Made by a program: the position numbers and the translations under genes. A DNA stretch of 64,000 nucleotides from assembly GCA_018816945.1 (NCBI GenBank), contig JAHIVC010000052.1, forward strand, positions 1 to 64,000, written 5' to 3'. Positions within the stretch are counted from its first letter, which is position 1; every line of letters begins with the position of its first letter. Source of the DNA: Bacteroidota bacterium (GTDB lineage: Bacteria > Bacteroidota > Bacteroidia > Bacteroidales > GCA-2711565). The notes under the pieces were generated by a model. The model did no database searches. It was not told where the DNA came from and worked only from the letters and a program-made list of their open reading frames with translations. Shown here one piece after another: positions 57,312 to 64,000 of this stretch.

Positions 57312-58751
57312 ATGCCCAGAAGAAATAACAAACAAAGTTTTCCAATTCTTAAAAATGTTGAAATTGTTGATGCAGGCTCCGAAGGAAAAGCCATTGCACG
57401 GGTTGAGAATCAGGTGATATTCGTTCCATTCGTGGTTCCGGGCGATATTGTTGACATTCAAATTACAAAAGCCAAAAAATCGTATAAGGAAGGAAAAGCA
57501 GTCCATTTTCATAAATATTCAACATTACGAATTGAACCGAAATGTTCGCATTTTGGCGTATGCGGTGGATGCAAATGGCAGAACTTATCGTACGAACAAC
57601 AGTTGATTTATAAACAAAAACAGGTTAAAGACTGTTTGGAAAGAATTGCCAAAGTAGAATTTCCTGAAATTTCACCCATTCTGGCAGCTGAGGATGTTTT
57701 TTATTATCGAAACAAACTTGAATATTCTTTCTCCGACCGAAAATGGTTAAGCGAATTTTCGAAAAATGAAGATCACAGCAAAACCAATTTCAATGGTGTT
57801 GGGTTTCATATTCCTGGCATATTCGATAAAATTGTAGATATTGAACATTGCTATTTGCAAGCAGAACCATCAAATAAAATTCGACTGGCTATTAAAGATT
57901 ATGCCTTCAAGCATCAACTATCCTTCTATAATGCCCGCCATTGGACCGGGTTTTTACGTAACCTGACCATAAGAACAAGCAATACGGGCGATTTAATGGT
58001 AATTTTGGTTGTTGGTCAAAGGGATGAAGAAAACATCAAAAATCTGATGAACTTCATCAAGGATGAATTTCCTGAGATTACCTCCCTTTTTTATGTCATC
58101 AATCAAAAACAAAATGACGATATTTCTGATCAGACCTTTGTACATTTTCATGGAAAACAGTTCAACACCGAGCAAATGACTTCTTTGCTTGCCCCACAAA
58201 CGCAGTTGAAATTCAAGGTAGGGCCCATTTCATTCTTTCAAACAAACTCAAAACAAGCCAACCATTTATATGATATTGCAGCCGAATTTGCGGGTTTTAA
58301 AGGTCACGAAACAGTGTATGATCTTTATACCGGAACGGGTAGTATTGCCATCTTCATTGCCGGTTCTGTAAAAAAAGTTATTGGGCTTGAATATGTTCCT
58401 TCCGCAATCGAAGATGCCAAAGTAAATGCAAGCCTTAATCAAATAAATAATGCTTCTTTTCATGCGGGCATTATTGAAAAGATTTTGACTGAAGATTTTG
58501 TAACTCAGAATGGAAGGCCTGAGATTATCATTACAGATCCACCCAGGGCAGGGATGCACCAAAAAGTGATTGATCAATTGAATATTATTCTGGCAGAAAA
58601 AATTGTGTACATCAGTTGCAATCCTGCGACACAGGCACGTGATCTTGCGCTATTAAATGATAATTACAGAGTTGTTAGGGTGCAACCGGTAGATATGTTC
58701 CCACATACGCATCATGTTGAAAATGTGGTTTTACTTGAAAAGCGGGTGTAA
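57312..58751 (+). CDS. rlmD: 23S rRNA (uracil-C5)-methyltransferase, RlmD/TrmA family
   Basis: 479 residues from ATG 57312. A TRAM-like beta-barrel (about 10-70) is followed by the Fe-S region CSHFGVCGGCKW and the SAM domain with YDLYTGTGSIAIF, DPPRAGMH and the catalytic Cys in YISCNPATQARDL. It should methylate U1939 or U747 of 23S rRNA; the exact site is uncertain since Bacteroidota carry one to three paralogs. The end overlaps the convergent aroK gene by 21 bp. Confidence 0.9.
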   Translation: MPRRNNKQSFPILKNVEIVDAGSEGKAIARVENQVIFVPFVVPGDIVDIQITKAKKSYKEGKAVHFHKYSTLRIEPKCSHFGVCGGCKWQNLSYEQQLIYKQKQVKDCLERIAKVEFPEISPILAAEDVFYYRNKLEYSFSDRKWLSEFSKNEDHSKTNFNGVGFHIPGIFDKIVDIEHCYLQAEPSNKIRLAIKDYAFKHQLSFYNARHWTGFLRNLTIRTSNTGDLMVILVVGQRDEENIKNLMNFIKDEFPEITSLFYVINQKQNDDISDQTFVHFHGKQFNTEQMTSLLAPQTQLKFKVGPISFFQTNSKQANHLYDIAAEFAGFKGHETVYDLYTGTGSIAIFIAGSVKKVIGLEYVPSAIEDAKVNASLNQINNASFHAGIIEKILTEDFVTQNGRPEIIITDPPRAGMHQKVIDQLNIILAEKIVYISCNPATQARDLALLNDNYRVVRVQPVDMFPHTHHVENVVLLEKRV

Positions 58752-59246
58752 TTTGATGGATTGAGCCAAGATTTCAATTTCACTGTTTTCACCATTCACA
58801 ATGATCTGGGCTTTTTTATAAAATACATCCCGCAATTTTAATTGCTCAGTTATAAATGTAGTCAGCTCATTCTCATTCATATCTTTAAGCAAAGGACGTA
58901 CGCGTTTTGCGTTCGTTAAACGATAGACCAACGCAGGAATACTCATTTGAAGATAAACAGTCAGTCCCATACCTTTCATCAGAGAAAGATTATTGTTAAA
59001 ACAAGGTGCACCTCCCCCTGTTGAAATTACAACATTATCTATTTGCTCAGTTTCCTTAATCAGATTTGATTCAATTTCCCTGAATGCCTGTTCATCATAT
59101 TTTACAAAGAAATCCGTAATCTTTAAATGATACTTTTCTTCAAAAATTTCGTCCAGATCAATAAATTGATAATCAAGCAAACGAGCAAGTTTTTTTCCGA
59201 CAGTGGTTTTACCACTTCCCATATAACCTATCAAGTAAATGCGCAT
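58731..59246 (-). CDS. aroK: Shikimate kinase
   Basis: 171 residues. P-loop GYMGSGKT at 8-15, the shikimate-binding DLDEIFE and GGGAPCF, and the lid region NAKRVRPLL. It phosphorylates shikimate in aromatic amino acid synthesis. Overlaps the 3' end of rlmD. No other aro genes nearby. Confidence 0.95.
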   Translation of the reverse strand: MRIYLIGYMGSGKTTVGKKLARLLDYQFIDLDEIFEEKYHLKITDFFVKYDEQAFREIESNLIKETEQIDNVVISTGGGAPCFNNNLSLMKGMGLTVYLQMSIPALVYRLTNAKRVRPLLKDMNENELTTFITEQLKLRDVFYKKAQIIVNGENSEIEILAQSIKLHPLFK

Positions 59247-59359
59247 AAATAATTCTTAATACGTAACGAAGTTATGAAAAACAGGAAATGTTGTTATGAG
59301 ATATCGGGTAATTTTCACAATTTTACTTAATTATAAAGCTAAAATAATTAAAGCATCTT

Positions 59360-60313
59360 TTATTTTCGAATCAAAACTGCTTGAACAGCTTTAATGATAT
59401 GTTCGGCATCCAGGCCATAGGCCGTTAACAATTCATCCGGTGTACCGCTTTGTCCGAACTGATCATTTACTGCAACCATTTCCATCGGAGTTGGTAATTT
59501 TCGAGCCAATAATTGGGCTATGCTATCACCCAATCCCCCGTTGCGCATATGCTCTTCAGCAGAAACAACGCATTTTGTTTTAGTCACTGATTTCAGGATT
59601 GCTTCTTCATCCAAAGGCTTGATGGTGTGGATATTGATAATCTCGGCATTAATACCCATTGCAGCAAGTTGATGACCCGCTTCAATGGCCTGCCACACCA
59701 AATGACCCGTAGCGAAAATACTTACATCAGCTCCTTCATTAATCATCAATGCTTTGCCAATCTCAAATTTTTGATCAGCCGCTGTAAAATTTGGAACACT
59801 GGGCCGTCCAAAACGTAAGTAAACCGGGCCCACATGATCTGCAATTGCTATTGTTGCCGCTTTGGTTTGGTTATAATCGCAAGGATTGATCACAGTTAAA
59901 TTAGGCAACATTTTCATCAATCCAATATCCTCAAGTATCTGATGAGTGGCACCATCTTCACCCAGGGTAACACCCGCATGCGATGCACAAATTTTCACAT
60001 TTTTGTTTGAATATGCAACCGCCTGTCTGATCTGATCATAAACCCTGCCCGTAGAAAAATTGGCAAAGGTACCAGTGAACGGAATTTTACCTCCGATGGC
60101 TAATCCGGCTGCTATGCCAATCATGTTTGCTTCTGCTATCCCGATTTGAAAAAAACGTTCCGGGAAATCTTTCACAAAAGCATCCATTTTTAAGGATCCG
60201 ATTAAGTCGGCACATAAAGCAACCACATTCTGATTGGTTTTACCTAGTTCGTGCAATCCGGCTCCAAAACCAGAGCGGGTATCTCTGTGATCTATTACTT
60301 TTATATCTTTCAT
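59360..60313 (-). CDS. Transketolase, C-terminal subunit
   Basis: 317 residues, holding the pyrimidine-binding and C-terminal domains (GIAEANMIGIAAGLA, THQILEDIGLMKMLPNL, EEHMRNGGLGDSIAQLL). It pairs with the N-terminal subunit encoded upstream on the same strand. Split transketolases are common in Bacteroidota and archaea. It moves two-carbon units in the pentose phosphate pathway. Confidence 0.93.
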   Translation of the reverse strand: MKDIKVIDHRDTRSGFGAGLHELGKTNQNVVALCADLIGSLKMDAFVKDFPERFFQIGIAEANMIGIAAGLAIGGKIPFTGTFANFSTGRVYDQIRQAVAYSNKNVKICASHAGVTLGEDGATHQILEDIGLMKMLPNLTVINPCDYNQTKAATIAIADHVGPVYLRFGRPSVPNFTAADQKFEIGKALMINEGADVSIFATGHLVWQAIEAGHQLAAMGINAEIINIHTIKPLDEEAILKSVTKTKCVVSAEEHMRNGGLGDSIAQLLARKLPTPMEMVAVNDQFGQSGTPDELLTAYGLDAEHIIKAVQAVLIRK

Positions 60314-60339
60314 TATTTAGGTATGCTAATTATGTTGAT

Positions 60340-60371
60340 GTGTTTGAGTATTTACGTGTTCGTGTGTTTAC
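60340..60371. repeat. 16-bp tandem repeat, two units
   Basis: 60340-60355 and 60356-60371 match at 13 of 16 positions in the 125-bp gap between the two transketolase genes. A low-complexity sequence of TTAACA-type words follows. No function is apparent. Confidence 0.4.
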
Positions 60372-60438
60372 GTGCTTAAGAATATAAAAGGTTGACTCTA
60401 ATAACATTAACTCTTTAACACCTTAACACATTTTCTTT

Positions 60439-61284
60439 CTAATAATCCCCCAATGTTTCTGTTAACTGCGAAAGTGCATTTTTTAATTGCTCATCATTTG
60501 GAGCATTTCCGTGCCATTTATGGGTCCCCATCATAAAATCCACACCCATCCCCATTTCTGTTTTCATTAAAACCATTACTGGTTTTCCCATTCCGATTTT
60601 GTCTTTAGCTTCTTTCATGGTTCTTAAAATAGCAATCATATCATGGCCATCCATTTCCAATACTGCCCAACCAAATGCCAACCATTTTGCTTTCAGATCA
60701 CCTAAGGATAATACGTCTTCGGTTGGGCCATCAATTTGTTTACCGTTTAAATCTACAACAGCGATCAGATTATCCACTTTTTTGGCAGCTGCATACATGG
60801 CTGCTTCCCAAACCTGTCCTTCTTCTAATTCGCCATCCCCCATCAATACATAAACCAGTTTATCGTCATTGTCCAATTCTTTGGCTTCAGCTATTCCAAT
60901 TGATACAGACAGTCCCTGACCCAATGAACCGGATGCAATCCTGATACCGGGTGTATTTTCAGCAACAGAAGGATGTCCTTGTAATCGTGTATGAAGTTTA
61001 CGAAATGTTCCCAATTCATTAATTTCGAAATACCCATTTCGAGCTAAAACACTATAAAAAACAGGTGAAATATGGCCATTTGATAAAATAAAAACATCTT
61101 CGTTTTTACCGTTCATTTTAAAATTCTTTGGATCATGATCCATGATTTTAAAATACAAGGCCGTGAGAAAATCGGCACAACCCAGCGAACCTCCCGGATG
61201 ACCTGATTTCGCACCATGAACCATCCTAACTATGTCCCTTCTTACCTGACTTGCAATCTGTTGTAAATTTTCGATATTTGACAT
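60439..61284 (-). CDS. Transketolase, N-terminal subunit
   Basis: 281 residues, the thiamine-diphosphate-binding half: HGAKSGHPGGSLGCADFL, GSLGQGLSVSIGIA, and GDGELEEGQVWEA with the Mg2+/ThDP-binding GDG-x-N-like motif. Its partner subunit lies 125 bp downstream. A -7 element and palindrome lie just upstream. Confidence 0.93.
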   Translation of the reverse strand: MSNIENLQQIASQVRRDIVRMVHGAKSGHPGGSLGCADFLTALYFKIMDHDPKNFKMNGKNEDVFILSNGHISPVFYSVLARNGYFEINELGTFRKLHTRLQGHPSVAENTPGIRIASGSLGQGLSVSIGIAEAKELDNDDKLVYVLMGDGELEEGQVWEAAMYAAAKKVDNLIAVVDLNGKQIDGPTEDVLSLGDLKAKWLAFGWAVLEMDGHDMIAILRTMKEAKDKIGMGKPVMVLMKTEMGMGVDFMMGTHKWHGNAPNDEQLKNALSQLTETLGDY

Positions 61285-61298
61285 AAATGATTTTTTTG

Positions 61299-61340
61299 CA
61301 AAAGTAAGTTTTTAAGTTTTAGAGACTAACAATTGTTAGT
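61299..61340 (-). promoter_or_regulatory. Candidate transketolase promoter with overlapping palindrome
   Basis: On the minus strand TACTTTTG (61299-61306) matches the -7 element, 15 bp before ATG 61284. A perfect 16-bp palindrome, ACTAACAATTGTTAGT (61325-61340), covers the position expected for the -33 element. A repressor site is a fair guess. Confidence 0.5.
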
Positions 61341-61457
61341 AAAATAGAATAAATATTAATTTAAGAAAGAATGCCTGATTTTGAAATTAATGTTCGCATT
61401 TCAATTTAATGTTTCAAAATTATTCCTATTTTTAAACTTTCTAAATAATTACTATTC

Positions 61458-64000
61458 ATGAGAAAGTTTTGCTTTTCGTTTTTCTTAATTATCACAATAA
61501 CAATTCCTTCTTTATCAAGGGTTTTAGCACAATCTAATTCGCTGAATTTGAAAGAAAAGCACTGGGTAGATTCGGTTTATAAGTCATTAAGTTTGGAACA
61601 AAAAATTGGACAACTCATTATCGTAAGGGCTAATGAGGCTGGGAAAGCTTATGATGGAAATATTGAAAAATACATTAAAGATTACAATATTGGCGGTGTT
61701 ACTTTTTTCAGGTTTGATGCTTTAAAGCAAATAGAACATACCAATCAATGGCAATCAATTGCTCAAACTCCTCTTTTTATTTCAATGGATGCCGAATGGG
61801 GTGTGGCTATGCGATTGAATGAGTTTATAAAATTTCCGTACCAAATGACTTTGGGAGCCATTCAAAACGACAGCCTGATCTATAAAATGGGTACAGAAGT
61901 TGCAAGACAATGCCGACGATTAGGAATTCAAATGAATTTCGCACCGGTAGTGGATATCAATATCAATCCCAACAATCCGGTAATAAATATGCGATCCTTT
62001 GGAGAAGACAAATATAACGTCACTCGAAAAGGCCTCATGTACATGAAAGGATTACAGGATAATGGAATTATAGCAACTGCCAAGCATTTCCCCGGCCATG
62101 GCGACACCGACACCGATTCTCATGCAAGTTTGCCCATTATCAATCAGAGCAGAGAACGTCTTGACAGCATTGAGTTGTACCCTTTTAAAGAACTTTTTAA
62201 AAACGACTTGGGCGGAATCATGATTGCACACCTCTACATTCCTGCCTATGAAAACGCAGAAAATACTGCTTCTACCCTATCTCATAATGTAGTAACCAAA
62301 CTGCTCAGGGATGAATTGGGATTTAAGGGATTAGTTGTAACTGATGCCCTGGATATGAGTGGTGTTACAAAATATTTCAAACCCGGTATCATTGAACAAA
62401 AAGCACTAGAAGCAGGAAACGACATTCTTTTACTCCCGAAGGAAGTGCCAACGGCCATGCGAATATTAAAAAAAGCTGTGGAAGATGGAGAGATTCCTGA
62501 AAGCCGTATTGAGGAAAGCTGCAAAAAAATATTGGCCTACAAATTCAAAGCGGGGTTGAATAATCCATATTCGATAAATCCGAATTATTTACTAGAAGAT
62601 ATTAATAACGCAGATGCAAACTACCTTAACCAAGAACTTTATGAAAGTGCACTGACTTTAGTAAAAAATATAGATTCCTTGCTTCCTTTAAAAAGGCTTG
62701 ATACTTTAAAAATTGCCAGCATCGGTATCGGAGTTGGTGCATCAACAAAATTTCAGGAACGGTTAAATAACTATGCTCCGATAAAACATTTTTACTTGAA
62801 CAAAGAGTCGAGCCTTGAAGAACAACAAGCCATTTTATCAGAACTTGAACAGTTCAATCTTGTGATTGTTGCCATCCAAAATACGGGCATTTACCCAGCT
62901 AATAAATTTGGCATAAGCCCTTCAACCTTCACGTTTGTAGATAGTTTATTAAAAAGTAAAAATATTATTCTGGATTTATTTTCAAATCCTTATGCGCTCT
63001 CTTTATTCAAGAATGATGACCGTTTCAAATCGATACTGGTATCTTATGAAGATAACGAGTTTACTTACGATTTATCGGCTCAACTAATTTTTGGTGGAGT
63101 TGCTGCCAAAGGTAAATTGCCGGTTACGGTGAGCCCATTTTTTTCGATAAACACAGGAATTGAGACTGTTGCAAATCGCATAAAATTTGGAAGACCGGAA
63201 GAATTAAATATAAATTATAATTATTTGAAAAAGGTTGATTCTATTGCCATGTTAGGGATTGCAAAGAAGGCTTATCCCGGTTGTCAAATAATCGCGTTAA
63301 AAGATGGAGTCGTATTTTACAATAAAGCTTTTGGCAATCAAACTTATTCTGGAACAATTCCTGTTAAACTGACAGACCTTTATGATATTGCCTCTATTAC
63401 CAAAATTGCAGCTACTACTATCTCTGTAATGAAGATGCAAGAAAACGGACAAATTGATATTGACCGAAAACTCTCAGAATATCTGCCTTATTTGAAAAAA
63501 TCAAATAAAGGAGATATTGTACTTCGCGATTTATTGACGCATCAAGCCCAATTTCAAGCTTGGATTCCCTATTTTCAGAGTACATTGACTGAAAATAAAT
63601 TGGACACTTCAGTTTATCATACTAGTATTTCCGAGCTTTATCCTATTCGCGTTGCAGAAAATATTTACATCAGGGATAATTATAAATATCATATCGTCGA
63701 CAGCATTTTGCTTTCCCCCTTAAGGGAAAAAAATGACTATAAATACAGTGACCTTGGATTTTATTTATTGGCGGCAGCTATCGAAAGCATCAATAATCAA
63801 CCCATGAATCAATATGTGGATGAGCATTTTTACAAGCCACTTGGATTATCAAATATTTCGTATTTACCAAGACGAAAATATGCTCTAAGCAGGATCATCC
63901 CAACCGAATTGGATACTATGTTCAGGCACCAATTGGTTCATGGGGACGTTCACGATCCGGGAGCTGCAATGCTTGGTGGTGTTTCCGGGCATGCCGGGTT
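61458..64000 (+). CDS. Glycoside hydrolase family 3 / beta-lactamase-like fusion (partial, cut by right window edge)
   Basis: 847 complete codons from ATG 61458, open at the window end. A signal peptide (about 1-25, ending RVLAQ) is followed by a GH3 domain with KHFPGHGDTDTDSH and the nucleophile Asp in VVTDALDMSG. A GH3 C-terminal-like region spans about 390-580. A serine beta-lactamase/esterase domain starts near 600, with SITK as the Ser-x-x-Lys motif and YSDLG at the second motif. NagZ-like release of N-acetylglucosamine from peptidoglycan is possible; the second domain could be an esterase or peptidase. Divergent from transketolase. Confidence 0.9.
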   Translation, partial: MRKFCFSFFLIITITIPSLSRVLAQSNSLNLKEKHWVDSVYKSLSLEQKIGQLIIVRANEAGKAYDGNIEKYIKDYNIGGVTFFRFDALKQIEHTNQWQSIAQTPLFISMDAEWGVAMRLNEFIKFPYQMTLGAIQNDSLIYKMGTEVARQCRRLGIQMNFAPVVDININPNNPVINMRSFGEDKYNVTRKGLMYMKGLQDNGIIATAKHFPGHGDTDTDSHASLPIINQSRERLDSIELYPFKELFKNDLGGIMIAHLYIPAYENAENTASTLSHNVVTKLLRDELGFKGLVVTDALDMSGVTKYFKPGIIEQKALEAGNDILLLPKEVPTAMRILKKAVEDGEIPESRIEESCKKILAYKFKAGLNNPYSINPNYLLEDINNADANYLNQELYESALTLVKNIDSLLPLKRLDTLKIASIGIGVGASTKFQERLNNYAPIKHFYLNKESSLEEQQAILSELEQFNLVIVAIQNTGIYPANKFGISPSTFTFVDSLLKSKNIILDLFSNPYALSLFKNDDRFKSILVSYEDNEFTYDLSAQLIFGGVAAKGKLPVTVSPFFSINTGIETVANRIKFGRPEELNINYNYLKKVDSIAMLGIAKKAYPGCQIIALKDGVVFYNKAFGNQTYSGTIPVKLTDLYDIASITKIAATTISVMKMQENGQIDIDRKLSEYLPYLKKSNKGDIVLRDLLTHQAQFQAWIPYFQSTLTENKLDTSVYHTSISELYPIRVAENIYIRDNYKYHIVDSILLSPLREKNDYKYSDLGFYLLAAAIESINNQPMNQYVDEHFYKPLGLSNISYLPRRKYALSRIIPTELDTMFRHQLVHGDVHDPGAAMLGGVSGHAG

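Noticed and set aside
1-64000. CRISPR arrays, tRNA or rRNA genes, insertion sequences, prophage
   Set aside because: No regularly spaced repeats, cloverleaf-like genes, transposases, integrases or phage structural genes were recognised.

Overview
The window looks like a chromosomal segment of an AT-rich member of the Bacteroidota, probably a Bacteroidales/Marinilabiliales- or Cytophaga-like free-living bacterium. The evidence is a type IX secretion gene (porQ), the NusB, LepB and PUR-domain proteins typical of this phylum, the parA-parB-DUF5683-lepB order, a DUF721-recF pair, a GH3-beta-lactamase fusion, and many Bacteroidota-type -7 promoter elements (TAnnTTTG) close to start codons. No tRNA, rRNA, CRISPR array, insertion sequence or phage gene was seen. 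Nearly all of the sequence is coding.

Layout. 1-6008 (minus): surface-polysaccharide export and assembly genes, namely a sulfotransferase (cut by the left edge), an ABC ATPase with an extended C-terminus and its permease, DUF2304, a dolichyl-phosphate-mannose-synthase-like GT2, and a TMTC-like membrane protein with TPRs. 6140-9358 (minus): a sensor kinase, OmpR-type regulator and secreted alpha/beta hydrolase in apparent operon order, ended by a strong hairpin. A small secreted protein of unknown function (9591) is divergent, and between them lie three TTAAC motifs at exact 11-bp spacing. 10282-17794 (minus): a nitrogen-oxide module with an Rrf2 regulator, ferredoxin-like protein, cupin, DUF438-hemerythrin-PAS protein, DUF1858-DUF2249 protein, PepSY membrane protein and the nitrite ammonification pair nrfHA. 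A predicted metal exporter is divergent from the regulator.

19083-24852 (plus): universal stress protein, a GT2 fused to a degenerate sugar-transferase module, a lipoyl E2 acyltransferase, a DEDDh exonuclease and an FAH-family protein. 25033-28485 (minus): DUF721, recF, ispH, porQ. 28766-34443: hybrid kinase (plus), then DUF2807 protein, aconitase and nusB (minus). 34664-43581 (plus): PUR protein, parAB, DUF5683, lepB, cyclophilin, DUF4412, ftsK, lolA. 43622-44995 (plus): thiamine-binding-like protein, PnuC-type transporter, NadR-type kinase. 45037-48954 (plus): GT4, flippase, two GNAT proteins. 49224-52344 (minus): a DUF5694 protein flanked by diverged 90-bp direct repeats, and a fused AccA-AccD carboxyltransferase. 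52752-64000: EamA transporter, parE, NAD(P)HX repair enzyme, rlmD, aroK, split transketolase, and a GH3-beta-lactamase fusion cut by the right edge.

The most notable items are the nrf/NO module with its candidate operator, the 11-bp phased repeats beside the two-component operon, a short hairpin repeat family whose stems covary between copies, the repeat-flanked DUF5694 gene, the AccA-AccD fusion with an incomplete zinc ribbon, and the GT2/pseudo-sugar-transferase fusion. All domain names are read by eye from the translations; no database search was possible.
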